Of a stretch of 57,243 nt of DNA, positions 18,886 to 27,358 are shown in pieces. The DNA is from Nocardia shimofusensis NBRC 100134 (lineage in GTDB: Bacteria > Actinomycetota > Actinomycetes > Mycobacteriales > Mycobacteriaceae). Position 1 is the first letter of the stretch, and each line of letters starts with the position of its first letter. The notes beneath the pieces are model-generated. The model made no database searches. It had not been told where the DNA came from and saw only the letters and a list, made by a program, of their open reading frames with translations. A program made the position numbers and the translations under genes. The stretch is from positions 1-57,243 of the forward strand of contig NZ_BDBT01000035.1 in NCBI RefSeq assembly GCF_001613125.1. The letters run 5' to 3'.

Positions 18886-19794
18886 TTGAGCATCTCGGTG
18901 AGTGATTCCGTCCGGGCAGATTCGGTGCCGGAGGAACCCTCGGACCTCGAGATCCTGCTCGGCCTGCTCGAACTCGACGAAGCCGAGCCCGATGTCTTCA
19001 TCGGGCACCACCCGGACAAGGTGTGGAGTCGCACCTTCGGCGGCCAGCTCGTCGCGCAGGGCATCATGGCGGCCGGTCGCACCGCGGGCGAGCGGACCAT
19101 CCACGCCGTCAACGCGCATTTCGTGCGCGGCGGCGACCCGAAGCAGCCGATCGAGTACCGGGTGGAACGCCACCGTGACGGCCGCGCCTTCGCCAACCGG
19201 ACGGTGACCGCGCTGCAGGACGATCAGGAACTGTTCGTCATGCTGGCCGCCTTCCAGGAGTACGGCAAGGGCCTCGAGCACTCGCACGCCCTGCCCGAGG
19301 TGCCCGACCCGGAGACGCTGCCGCGCGTGGAGGCGAGCTTCCAGGGCTTCGAGGACAAGCTCGAGATGTTCATCAAGGCCCCGCGCCCGATCGACATGCG
19401 ATACACCAACGATCCGGCCTGGATCCTCAAGGGCACCGGCGAGCGTCTGAACCACAACCGGGTCTGGATGCGCACCGACGGCGCGCTGCCCGACGATCCG
19501 CTGATCCACGTGGCGGCGCTGGGCTATTCCTCGGACACCACGGTGCTCGACTCGATCCTCACCACTCACGGTCTGTCGTGGGGCCTGGACCGCATCGTCG
19601 CGGCCACGGTCAACCATTCGATCTGGTTCCACCGCCCGTTCCGATTCGACGACTGGGCGCTCTACGCCACCGAATCGCCGGTGGCGGCGGGCTCACGCGG
19701 CCTGGCGACCGGCCGGTTCTACTCGCGTGCCGGCGAACTGCTGGCCACCACGGTGCAGGAAGGCATGATCCGGCATTTCCCGCCGCGGCGCTGA
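18886..19794 (+). CDS. tesB: Acyl-CoA thioesterase II
   Basis: A double hot-dog thioesterase of 302 residues that hydrolyses medium- to long-chain acyl-CoA. Visible are SRTFGGQLVAQGIMAAGRT, HAVNAHFVRGGDPKQPIEYRV, the second-domain LGYSSDTTVLDSIL and SIWFHRPFRFDDWALYATESP. The TTG start directly after the pyk stop was chosen because GAGGAGG (18871-18877) lies 8 bases upstream. A GTG 12 bases later is the alternative. Confidence 0.93.
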   Translation: MSISVSDSVRADSVPEEPSDLEILLGLLELDEAEPDVFIGHHPDKVWSRTFGGQLVAQGIMAAGRTAGERTIHAVNAHFVRGGDPKQPIEYRVERHRDGRAFANRTVTALQDDQELFVMLAAFQEYGKGLEHSHALPEVPDPETLPRVEASFQGFEDKLEMFIKAPRPIDMRYTNDPAWILKGTGERLNHNRVWMRTDGALPDDPLIHVAALGYSSDTTVLDSILTTHGLSWGLDRIVAATVNHSIWFHRPFRFDDWALYATESPVAAGSRGLATGRFYSRAGELLATTVQEGMIRHFPPRR

Positions 19795-19842
19795 CTTGTT
19801 CTCAGTACGCCGATTGCCCGCGCCCGCTGAACGACGCGGTGT

Positions 19843-19870
19843 CGGTGCCCGAGACGGCTCTCGGGCACCG
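19843..19870 (+). terminator. Terminator between convergent genes
   Basis: Perfect 12-bp stem CGGTGCCCGAGA and its complement with a CGGC loop, between tesB and the minus-strand gene. It could serve both strands. Confidence 0.8.
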
Positions 19871-19879
19871 GACATCGTC

Positions 19880-20305
19880 TCAGAGGATTTCGCGCTCGAA
19901 TTCGTAGTCGAAACTGTCCCGCCTGCGCACCGTGATGGTGCGGGGCAGGCCGGAGCCGAAGCCGGTTCCGGCGGATTCGAGTCCGGCGGTCTCACCAAGC
20001 AGTCGCTGCCGTAGCGCGTCCAGATCCGGCCCGGTGAGGTCCTCGGGCGCGCCGACCAGGCTCAGCGCGATCTCGTAGGTGCTTCTGGGCCCCGGCTGCT
20101 CGTCGGGATGCTCGAGCAGCCACTGGGCGGCCAGCAGGATGTGGGCGGGATCTTCCTCGCCCGTGGGCAGGGTGAACCGCCAGGCGAAGACGTCGCGATC
20201 CTGGAGGTGATCGTCCACCACCGTCCGGACGGTGTCGACGACCCGAGCGAGAGTTTCCGGCATGGCATACACATGGAGCGAAACATCCGAGATGCGTTTC
20301 GGCAT
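19880..20305 (-). CDS. Conserved protein of unknown function
   Basis: A 141-residue soluble protein starting MPKRISDVSLHVYAMPETL. It has no signal peptide, membrane helix or recognised motif. Acidic stretches alternate with short hydrophobic helices, and the C-terminal part (TITVRRRDSFDYEFEREIL) looks like a beta-strand region. The ATG at 20305 is preceded by AGGA about 9 bases upstream. A longer in-frame extension lacks coding character. It is not recognised. The GC-rich third positions and flanking terminator support a real gene. Confidence 0.65.
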   Translation of the reverse strand: MPKRISDVSLHVYAMPETLARVVDTVRTVVDDHLQDRDVFAWRFTLPTGEEDPAHILLAAQWLLEHPDEQPGPRSTYEIALSLVGAPEDLTGPDLDALRQRLLGETAGLESAGTGFGSGLPRTITVRRRDSFDYEFEREIL

Positions 20306-20456
20306 GTCCGATTCCTGTCCCGTGTCGAGGGCATCAACGGCGGAAGGTGTTCGCGGGCAGTGTAATCCCCCGAGGCGCACCGGCGACACAGCCTGGGAAG
20401 GGATTTTTGCCCGCGGGCGATATTTCCGGTACTCGCCCCGGTAAACGTGGGTCCGC

Positions 20457-21071
20457 TCAGCCGACGCGCTGAGCGGCCATGAACCTCGGCAACGGCCGGG
20501 CATGCGCACTCGGCCCGACCACCAGCCTGGGCCGATGCGCCCGCTCCACGGGCTGTTCGTGCGGCGCCAGCGCCCGCATCAGCGGCACCAGCAGTTCGGC
20601 GATCCGATCGCCCACCTCGCAGAAGGCGGCCTCCGACAGCCCCACCGGGTCGGCGATGTTCTCCCGCCCGACCAGTGACAGGTCGTTGCGCGCGGCATGC
20701 AGGGCGGCGATGGTGCGCGCTCCGGTCACCTTGGCGATCCGGTGCGCCTGCGGCAACGTGAACGTCCGCGCCCCCGCGCCGTAGTCGACCGCGATCTGAT
20801 CGCGGATCTGCTCGGTCATGGCGAGCACCAGATCCGCACGGTCCACATGGGTGGCGGCGAGCCTGCGCGCCCGGAACCCCTCGGGGTCGCCGCCCAGCCC
20901 TCGCAGCGTCTGCGCCGCCAGCGGCTCGATGGGAAACCCGACCAGCGCGCGAGTCCCCGCACTCTCGGCGGTGAGCCCCGGCAGCCGGTAGTCGATGGCG
21001 ATGGCCCGGGTGAGCCGCTCGGCGATGGCCGACCGGCAGACGTTGCCGTTGCAGACGAACAGGACGTGCAT
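20457..21071 (-). CDS. Low-molecular-weight protein tyrosine phosphatase
   Basis: A 204-residue protein with the LMW-PTP P-loop at the N-terminus: C7 and R13 in VCNGNVCRSAIAERLTR, and the general-acid Asp in ENIADPVGLSEAAF. AESAGTRALVGFPIEP is also typical. The fold dephosphorylates phosphotyrosine. In bacteria it often acts on capsule or export kinases or on host proteins. It is about 40 residues longer than usual at the C-terminus, with a basic tail. The start is fixed by TACCGT 6 bases upstream. No kinase gene is adjacent. Confidence 0.88.
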   Translation of the reverse strand: MHVLFVCNGNVCRSAIAERLTRAIAIDYRLPGLTAESAGTRALVGFPIEPLAAQTLRGLGGDPEGFRARRLAATHVDRADLVLAMTEQIRDQIAVDYGAGARTFTLPQAHRIAKVTGARTIAALHAARNDLSLVGRENIADPVGLSEAAFCEVGDRIAELLVPLMRALAPHEQPVERAHRPRLVVGPSAHARPLPRFMAAQRVG

Positions 21072-21077
21072 GTGTAC

Positions 21078-21083
21078 ACGGTA
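21078..21083 (-). promoter_or_regulatory. -10 box of the tyrosine phosphatase gene
   Basis: On the minus strand this reads TACCGT, 6 bases before the ATG, with no Shine-Dalgarno sequence. A leaderless start is likely. Confidence 0.5.
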
Positions 21084-21277
21084 AATCGGGTTTCGCGGCC
21101 GCATGAGCTGGGTAAACCTGAATCCCGGGAACGCGGAGACATATTCATCCCGGTGTTGCGTGCCGTACACGAAGCGCCTCCGATCATTCAGTCGGATACT
21201 CCGTGGATGTCACCGAACGAGTGCCAGCCCGCGGCGGTGTCCGACTCCGGTCCGAGGACCGGGCCTGTCGGCGCCGA

Positions 21278-22063
21278 TCAGGGTACGTACCCGACCAGAG
21301 CTTCACCGACACGCCGCGCCGCGGCACACGGTTCCTCGGGTGCGTCGGGCATCAGGTTGCGCGTGACGAACGCGACGTGTCCGTTCTGCACCGGAAGGCC
21401 GACGTAGCACCCGATATGGTTCGAGTCCTGGGCCGCACGGTACTGGAGGCCCGACCGGCCGCCGACCGACAGCGAGCTGAAATCCGAGTAATCCCCACTC
21501 TGCTGGATTTCCTCCAGCGTCTGCCGGGTGGACGAGATCGTGAATTCGGATTTGCCGGTGAGGGACTGCCAGCGGCAGTGATTGTCGGTCACTCCACCGG
21601 AGTTGCTCAGTGTCTGTCGACTGTCGGGACGGAATCCCAACTCCGTGATATCGGCATCGGATATCCCACACGGGTTCCACACGGCGACGCCGCACTCGGT
21701 CGCACCACCACAGGTATCGGTGCCACCGGGCGCCGGCGCCGGATCGCCCGTGGTGCCGCACGGAGTCGCCCCGCAGGTGTCGGTGCCGCCGGGGGTGCCG
21801 GGCTGTTCTCCGACGGTCTGCCCCGAGTCTGCTCCGCCGCCGGGATTCCCCTGAGTCTCGCCCAGATTGCCCGATACCGCCGTAGTGGTCGGGGACGACG
21901 TCTTCGGGGCGCTGCTCGGGGCAGCCGTCGCCGTGCTGGAGTGTGCCGTGTCGGAAATCTGTTCGTCGGCCGTGCAGGCGGTCACGATCAGTACCGGCAC
22001 CACGATGCCGAGCACCAGTTCGATACTCCCGCGCCATCGGCGCCCCTTGCCTGATATCTGCAT
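21278..22063 (-). CDS. DUF3558 lipoprotein with Cys-rich linker
   Basis: A 261-residue lipoprotein. The signal peptide after MQISGKGRRWRGSIEL ends in the lipobox VTAC (C30). Residues 31-90 are a Ser/Thr/Pro/Gly linker, followed by two near-identical PGGTDTCG blocks (residues 91-125). The DUF3558 domain (about 128-261) contains WNPCGISDADITELGF, HCRWQS and CYVGLPV with conserved Cys and Trp. DUF3558 lipoproteins are surface proteins of mycolic-acid actinobacteria with unknown function. The ATG at 22063 was chosen for its fit to the signal peptide. An upstream ATG would put 40 polar residues before it. Confidence 0.85.
   Translation of the reverse strand: MQISGKGRRWRGSIELVLGIVVPVLIVTACTADEQISDTAHSSTATAAPSSAPKTSSPTTTAVSGNLGETQGNPGGGADSGQTVGEQPGTPGGTDTCGATPCGTTGDPAPAPGGTDTCGGATECGVAVWNPCGISDADITELGFRPDSRQTLSNSGGVTDNHCRWQSLTGKSEFTISSTRQTLEEIQQSGDYSDFSSLSVGGRSGLQYRAAQDSNHIGCYVGLPVQNGHVAFVTRNLMPDAPEEPCAAARRVGEALVGYVP
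21689..21793 (-). repeat. Duplicated Cys motif in the DUF3558 protein
   Basis: Two copies of PGGTDTCG-x3/4-CG occur 21 residues apart, directly before the DUF3558 domain, and give four closely spaced Cys in an extracytoplasmic linker. Confidence 0.75.
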
Positions 22064-22376
22064 GGTCTGCCCCGTCTTCCCCTGTCCAGTGCCCACCGTC
22101 ACGCCTGAAATCGACAGGCGCGCAAGGGCTTGGCTGATTTCGGTTGACTGCCGATTCCCCGCGAGCGGGTCACGAACACTCATGTTCACTGTCGCGCGGT
22201 ATCCCGGGGTCGTTACAGGACACGCCTCTGGGTGCGGGCTGTGCGGCACACAGCCGGGTCGCCGGCCATCAGCGCTGGGTATGGACGCGGGTTGTTTCCG
22301 GACTGCGGCGGGACCGGTCGCCGACCGCTCGAGCCGAGAGAAGGGGGGGCGCGACGAAGAAATCGTCGCATGACCG
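22064..22376. other. Gap between DUF3558 gene and tRNA-Leu
   Basis: This 313-bp stretch holds no convincing gene. It must contain the promoter and 5' region of the minus-strand lipoprotein gene and the 3' flank of the tRNA. The sequence next to the tRNA is purine-rich (a run of G at about 22343). No repeat or motif stands out. Confidence 0.6.
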
Positions 22377-22463
22377 TGGTGCCGAGTGTGGGACTCGAAC
22401 CCACACGTCCTTTCGGACAACGGTTTTTGAGACCGTCGCGTCTGCCAGTTCCGCCAACCCGGC
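22377..22463 (-). tRNA. tRNA-Leu (anticodon CAA)
   Basis: Read on the minus strand the acceptor arm GCCGGGT pairs with ACTCGGC, the anticodon stem ACGGT/ACCGT encloses the loop CTCAAAA with anticodon CAA, and the T arm contains GGTTCGAGTCC. The long variable arm with TGTCCGAAAGGACG marks a class II tRNA. CCA is encoded at 22377-22379. It reads the TTG leucine codon. Confidence 0.95.
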
Positions 22464-22685
22464 GCACCGAAGGAGAACTATAGCGGGTCGGCGGCCGATC
22501 GCCGAAAACGGGGCGGGGCGCACCGGCTGGTGTGGACTTCGCGCAGGGTATATGCGTTGTGAGGGCCTCGCGACGGTAGTCTTTACTTCACTCGACACCC
22601 TGTCGGGCGGGAGAGGCCGAATGCCGGTGTCGCCGTGCCGTGTGGGTGGTCGGGACAGGCGTCGGGACAGCAGAGGGGTCGAGGT

Positions 22686-23321
22686 ATGAGCACTACAGCT
22701 GGGGATGCCGGCGCGCAGGACGCCGCCGGGGTGAAGAAGTCTGCCGGTGCGAAGCGGGTTGTCGTGGCCGAGGACGAGGCGCTCATTCGGATGGACCTGG
22801 TCGAGATGCTGACCGAGGAGGGCTACGAGGTCGTCGGCGAGGCGGGCGACGGGCAGCAGGCGGTCGACCTGGCGGTGGAGCACCGGCCGGATCTGGTGAT
22901 CATGGACGTGAAGATGCCGCGCCGCGACGGGATCGACGCCGCCGCCGAGATCGCGTCGAAACGTGTTGCGCCCGTGGTGATCCTGACCGCGTTCAGTCAG
23001 CGCGACCTGGTCGAGCGGGCCCGCGACGCGGGGGCGATGGCGTACCTGGTCAAGCCGTTCACCAAGTCGGATCTGGTGCCCGCGATCGAGCTGGCGGCGA
23101 GCCGTTTCCACGAGATCACCGCGCTCGAGAGCGAGGTCGCGAATCTGTCCGAGCGGCTCGAGACGCGCAAGCTGGTCGAGCGCGCCAAGGGTGTGCTGAT
23201 GCAGACGCAGGGGCTGTCGGAACCGCAGGCGTTCAAGTGGATTCAGCGCACCGCGATGGACCGGCGCACGACGATGAAGGCGGTCGCCGAAGTGGTGCTG
23301 GAGAACCTCGCGCCCAAGTGA
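22686..23321 (+). CDS. pdtaR: ANTAR-domain response regulator, PdtaR-like
   Basis: A 211-residue two-domain protein. The receiver domain (about 24-140) has acidic AEDE, phospho-acceptor D74 in LVIMDVKMP and K123 in YLVKPF. The ANTAR domain (about 150-205) contains ERLETRKLVERAKGVLM and the conserved Ala/Trp pattern AFKWIQRTAMDRR. Family members are phosphorylated by the kinase PdtaS and bind hairpin RNA to prevent transcription termination. The partner kinase is not here. The ATG at 22686 has only weak GAGGT upstream. TAGTCT at 22577-22582 may be the -10 box, giving a leader of about 100 nt. Confidence 0.93.
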   Translation: MSTTAGDAGAQDAAGVKKSAGAKRVVVAEDEALIRMDLVEMLTEEGYEVVGEAGDGQQAVDLAVEHRPDLVIMDVKMPRRDGIDAAAEIASKRVAPVVILTAFSQRDLVERARDAGAMAYLVKPFTKSDLVPAIELAASRFHEITALESEVANLSERLETRKLVERAKGVLMQTQGLSEPQAFKWIQRTAMDRRTTMKAVAEVVLENLAPK

Positions 23322-23360
23322 GCCCGGGCGTTGTCCTGCGCGGCGCGCCCCTGGGAAGAA

Positions 23361-23390
23361 TTTACGCACCGGAAACATAATCACCGGAAA
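23361..23390 (+). promoter_or_regulatory. Direct repeat upstream of the liv operon
   Basis: CACCGGAAA occurs at 23367-23375 and 23382-23390, 15 bp apart. The first overlaps TTTAC-N6-GAAAC (23361-23376), one base away from a GlnR-type half site GTNAC-N6-GAAAC. This could be an operator of the amino acid transporter. The second half site of a full GlnR box is not seen. Confidence 0.3.
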
Positions 23391-23523
23391 GAATTCGCCG
23401 TATCGTCGCCCGCATGTCCCCATTGCCGTGCGGATCGTCCGGACCGACGCTATGTTTCTGTCCGGGCCGACATTGGTCGGCCTCCTCGGTGACCCGGGGG
23501 AGCTCAGGACGTAGAGGTGAGAC

Positions 23524-24792
23524 GTGCGCAGTTCGACTTGGTTCGGTTCGGCATTGTCCCGTTCGACATCGCGCGGCCGCACGACGCGAGGCATGCTGGC
23601 CATCGGTGCCGCGGCCGCGCTCGTGCTGACCGGATGCAGCGACAAATCGACCGACAGCGGTTCCGACACGACTGGCACCGGCACCGCGGGCCTGTCCATC
23701 CAGCCCGTGACGCAGGTGGATCTCGAGGGCGAGAAAGTGCCCGCGACCGACCCCGCCTCGGCGGCCGATCCGGCCGGTGACGGCAAGGCGACCTGCGCTC
23801 CCGGCACGGCGATCGCGATGGCGGGTGCGCTGACCGGCCCCGACGCGGCGCTGGGCATCAATATCGTCAACGGTGCCAAGCTCGCTGTCACCCAGCACAA
23901 CGAGGCCAATCCCGGCTGCCAGATCGAACTCAAGCAGTTCGACACCGAGGGCGATCCGCAGAAGGCCACCCAGGTGATCCCGCAGATCATCAACGACCGC
24001 TCGATCGTCGGCCTGGTCGGCCCGGCCTTCTCCGGCGAGACCAAGGCCACCGGCCAGATCCTCAGCGACGCGGGCCTGCCCACGCTGACCTCCTCGGCCA
24101 CCAACGCCACTCTCACCAAGAACGGCTGGACCAGCTTCTTCCGCGGCCTGGCCAACGACGACGTACAGGGCCCCTCGGTCGCCAAGTACCTGGTGAACAC
24201 CGCGGGCTACGACAAGGTCTGCGTCGTGCAGGACAACACCGACTACGGCGTCGGCCTGGGCAAGTCGGTCACCGAGGGACTGGGCGCTGCCGCCGATCCG
24301 GCGTGCGCGGCCAGTGTCAAGAAGGGTGACAAGGATTTCTCCGCCACCGTCACCAAGATCGCGGCGGCCGAGCCGGACGCGGTGTTCTTCGCCGGCTACT
24401 ACGCCGAGGGCGCTCCGCTGGCGCAGCAGCTGAAGTCCGGCGGCGTGGACGCGGTCTTCGTCGGCCCGGACGGCGTCAACGACCCGCAGTTCCTCTCGCA
24501 GGCCGGTAGCGCCGCCACCGGCGCCGTGCTGACCTGCCCCTGCGGCCCCGGTCCCGAGCAGTTCACCAAGGACTACCAGGAACTGAACGGTCAGGCGCCC
24601 GGCGTGTACTCGGTCGAGGCCTACGACCTTGCCACCGTCCTGGCCAAGGGCATCGACAGCGGCAAGGTGACCCGACCGGACCTGCTGGAGTTCGTCCGCG
24701 CCTACGATGCTCCGGGTCTGGCTCGCCAGTACAAGTGGAGCCCGGACGGCGAGCTGGCCAACGCGCAGATCTGGATCTACGAAGTCAAGTAG
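23524..24792 (+). CDS. Branched-chain amino acid ABC transporter, substrate-binding lipoprotein
   Basis: A 422-residue lipoprotein of the LivJ/LivK (peripla_BP_6) family. The signal peptide ends at the lipobox LTGC. The mature domain begins ATCAPGTAIAMAGALTGPDAALG, with later VGLVGPAFSGETKA and FAGYYAEGAPLAQQL. It captures branched-chain or related amino acids for the downstream permeases. The GTG at 23524 gives a long Arg/Ser-rich n-region. An internal ATG (MLAIGAAAALVLTGC) would give a standard lipoprotein signal and is a real alternative. Confidence 0.88.
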   Translation: MRSSTWFGSALSRSTSRGRTTRGMLAIGAAAALVLTGCSDKSTDSGSDTTGTGTAGLSIQPVTQVDLEGEKVPATDPASAADPAGDGKATCAPGTAIAMAGALTGPDAALGINIVNGAKLAVTQHNEANPGCQIELKQFDTEGDPQKATQVIPQIINDRSIVGLVGPAFSGETKATGQILSDAGLPTLTSSATNATLTKNGWTSFFRGLANDDVQGPSVAKYLVNTAGYDKVCVVQDNTDYGVGLGKSVTEGLGAAADPACAASVKKGDKDFSATVTKIAAAEPDAVFFAGYYAEGAPLAQQLKSGGVDAVFVGPDGVNDPQFLSQAGSAATGAVLTCPCGPGPEQFTKDYQELNGQAPGVYSVEAYDLATVLAKGIDSGKVTRPDLLEFVRAYDAPGLARQYKWSPDGELANAQIWIYEVK

Positions 24793-24804
24793 TCCGGTAG
24801 CGAC

Positions 24805-24850
24805 ACAGCACGCACGACAGGGCAGGGACGTCCCGTCGTGCGTGCTGTTT
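24805..24850 (+). terminator. Stem-loop between the liv binding protein and permease genes
   Basis: Perfect 14-bp stem ACAGCACGCACGAC (24805-24818) and complement (24835-24848) followed by TT. The loop carries the palindrome GGGACGTCCC. It lies inside the operon and probably lowers transcription of the membrane genes relative to the binding protein. Confidence 0.75.
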
Positions 24851-24881
24851 CATGGGGGCAGAAGATGAGGGCGAATCGGTC

Positions 24882-25919
24882 ATGACAACAACGGTATCGG
24901 CGGGAGCGATGATTCACGCTGCCGGCTCGATCGGATTCGATTATCAAGCGGTGATCGATCAATTCTGGCGACTGACCGTCGACGGAATCACCTACGGATC
25001 CATCTACGCGCTGGTCGCGGTGGGTTACACGCTGGTGTACGGCGTGCTCCGGCTGATCAATTTCGCCCATTCCGAGATATTCATGCTGGGCATGTTCGGC
25101 CAATTGGTCGGCCTCATGATCTTCGGTTTCACGGCGGGCCCGGACGCCTACAACCAGGGCGTGCTGCTGACGGTGGTCTATCTGGGGCTGGCGATGGTCG
25201 TCGGTATGGCGGTCTCCGGCGGCGCGGCCGTCGGACTGGAACGCGTGGCGTATCGGCCGCTGCGCCGACGCGGCGCGAAACCGCTGGCCTTCCTGATCAC
25301 CGCGATCGGCATGTCTTTCGTGCTCCAGGAATTCGTGCACTTCCTGCTCCCCAAGATCGATCCCGATCTCGGCGGCGCCAATGCCCAGCAGCCCATCCAA
25401 TTGGTCACCCCCACGGTCCAATTCAGCTTCGGCGGCGCCGATGTCACCAATGTGGCGATCCTGATCGTGGCGGCCGCGGTCGCGCTGGCGCTGGCGACCG
25501 AAGTACTGATCAACAGGACCAAATTCGGCCGCGGCATCCGCGCGGTCGCGCAGGATCCGGACACCGCGACGCTGATGGGCGTCTCCCGGGAGCGGGTCAT
25601 CATGCTGACCTTCCTGATCGGCGGTGTGCTCGCCGGTGCGGCCGCGATGCTGTACGCGGTCAAGATCCCGCCCGCGATCATCTACTCCGGCGGATTCATC
25701 CTGGGTATCAAGGCATTCGCCGCCGCGGTGCTCGGCGGTATCGGCAACCTGCGCGGCGCGCTGCTGGGCGGTCTGCTGCTCGGTGTGGTGGAACAGTACG
25801 GGCAGATCCTGTTCGGCATCGAATGGCGCGACGTGGTGGCCTTCGTGGTGCTGGTCGCCGTGCTGATGGTCCGTCCCACCGGAATCCTCGGTGAAAGTCT
25901 CGGGAAGGCCAGGGTATGA
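24882..25919 (+). CDS. livH: Branched-chain amino acid ABC transporter permease LivH-like
   Basis: A 345-residue membrane protein with about eight helices. Family hallmarks are GITYGSIYALVAVGYTLVYGVLRLINFAH, AYRPLRRRGAKPLAFLITAIG and KAFAAAVLGGIGNLRGALLGGLLLG, the last forming the cytoplasmic loop that contacts the ATPase. The ATG at 24882 was preferred. An in-frame ATG at 24852 would add 10 polar residues. It overlaps livM by ATGA. Confidence 0.93.
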   Translation: MTTTVSAGAMIHAAGSIGFDYQAVIDQFWRLTVDGITYGSIYALVAVGYTLVYGVLRLINFAHSEIFMLGMFGQLVGLMIFGFTAGPDAYNQGVLLTVVYLGLAMVVGMAVSGGAAVGLERVAYRPLRRRGAKPLAFLITAIGMSFVLQEFVHFLLPKIDPDLGGANAQQPIQLVTPTVQFSFGGADVTNVAILIVAAAVALALATEVLINRTKFGRGIRAVAQDPDTATLMGVSRERVIMLTFLIGGVLAGAAAMLYAVKIPPAIIYSGGFILGIKAFAAAVLGGIGNLRGALLGGLLLGVVEQYGQILFGIEWRDVVAFVVLVAVLMVRPTGILGESLGKARV

Positions 25920-27358
25920 GCACTTCGACCGCTACTCCGCCCGCATCGACACCGCCCGCTCCGCCCGCCTCGGCCCCGCCGCGCGCGGGGGTCGGCGACG
26001 CGATCCGCACCTGGTGGGACGGCTTGTCCCGTCCCGCGCAGTGGGGCGTCGGCGTGCCCGCGATCGTCCTGCTCGCGCTGCTGCCGCTGTTCCCGCCCTC
26101 GTTCCTGGACACCCCGTCCTACAACTTCGGTCTGGTCATGGCCGAGTTCGCGATGTTCGCGCTCATCGCCGTCGGCCTCAATGTCGTTGTCGGCCAAGCC
26201 GGTCTGCTCGATCTCGGCTATGTCGGCTTCTACGCCGTCGGCGCCTACACCGTCGGACTGCTGACCAGCCCCAACAGCCCGTGGAACCAGACCGACGGCG
26301 GCTGGCTCGACCCGCAGTGGGCGTGGCTGGCGTGTCTGCCCATCGCGGTGCTGGTCACGGCGATCTCGGGGCTGATCCTCGGGTCGCCCACTCTGCGTCT
26401 GCGCGGTGACTACCTGGCGATCGTCACCCTCGGTTTCGGCGAGATCGTCCGTCTGCTCGCGGACAATCTGCACGAGTTGACCAACGGCAGCCTCGGCCTG
26501 TCCGGGGTCGCCTACCCGCGCGTCGGCGAGTCCGAGGAGAAGCCCAACGGCGTGTTCTCCGCGGGCAACACCGGTGACCCGGACAGCGCGAACCTGCTCG
26601 ACCGCGCCAGTTACGGCACCTACTGGTTCTGGTTCGGCCTGGCGATGGTGATCATCGTGCTGCTGATCGTCGGCAACCTCGAGCGCAGCCGGGTCGGTCG
26701 CGCCTGGGTGGCCATCCGCGAGGACGAGGACGCCGCCGAGGTCATGGGCGTGCCCGCGTTCAAATTCAAGCTGTGGGCGTTCACCATCGGCGCCGCGATC
26801 GGTGGTCTGTCCGGGGCGATCTATGCCGGTCAGGTGCAGTTCATCAATCCGACCGGCTTCAACATCATCAACTCGATGCTGTTCCTGTGCGCGGTGGTGA
26901 TCGGCGGCCAGGGCAACAAGCTGGGTGTGATCTTCGGCGCCTTCATCATCGCCTACCTGCCCAAACGGCTCAGCTCGGTCACTCTGGTCGACAGCGAGTC
27001 CAGCGGTTACCTGTGGCTGATCGTGACCGTGCTGGTCTTCGTCGGCCTGCTGGTGTTCTGGAAATTCCGTGGCAAGGAGCTGATGGGCTGGCTGCGCACC
27101 GCCGTGATCGCGGGCATGGTCTTCACCGGCGTGATGTCGGCGTTGCTGCTGGGCAGTGTGCTGTTGTTCCGGCAGGGCGGCGCGCAATCGCTGGGCGACC
27201 TCAAATATCTGTACTTCGGTATCGCGTTGGTGGTGATGATGATTCTGCGGCCGCAGGGTCTGTTCCCGGTACGGCAGAAATTGCTCACCTACGGTAGGCA
27301 GGTGTATCAGGCCGTGCGGAAACCCACGGTCGGCGAGCCGATCGGAGCGGAGAAGTGA
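25916..27358 (+). CDS. livM: Branched-chain amino acid ABC transporter permease LivM-like
   Basis: A 480-residue permease with a Pro/Ala-rich N-terminus of about 30 residues and about ten membrane helices. Hallmarks are VGLNVVVGQAGLLDLGYVGFYAVGAY, LRLRGDYLAIVTLGFGEIVR and RVGRAWVAIREDEDAAEVMG, plus VVIGGQGNKLGVIFGAF. It pairs with LivH to form the channel. Its stop overlaps the GTG of the fused ATPase gene. Confidence 0.93.
   Translation: MSTSTATPPASTPPAPPASAPPRAGVGDAIRTWWDGLSRPAQWGVGVPAIVLLALLPLFPPSFLDTPSYNFGLVMAEFAMFALIAVGLNVVVGQAGLLDLGYVGFYAVGAYTVGLLTSPNSPWNQTDGGWLDPQWAWLACLPIAVLVTAISGLILGSPTLRLRGDYLAIVTLGFGEIVRLLADNLHELTNGSLGLSGVAYPRVGESEEKPNGVFSAGNTGDPDSANLLDRASYGTYWFWFGLAMVIIVLLIVGNLERSRVGRAWVAIREDEDAAEVMGVPAFKFKLWAFTIGAAIGGLSGAIYAGQVQFINPTGFNIINSMLFLCAVVIGGQGNKLGVIFGAFIIAYLPKRLSSVTLVDSESSGYLWLIVTVLVFVGLLVFWKFRGKELMGWLRTAVIAGMVFTGVMSALLLGSVLLFRQGGAQSLGDLKYLYFGIALVVMMILRPQGLFPVRQKLLTYGRQVYQAVRKPTVGEPIGAEK

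Noticed and set aside
22377..22463. Mobile element attachment site at the tRNA-Leu gene
   Set aside because: No integrase gene and no partial repeat of the tRNA 3' end were seen in the flanking DNA.
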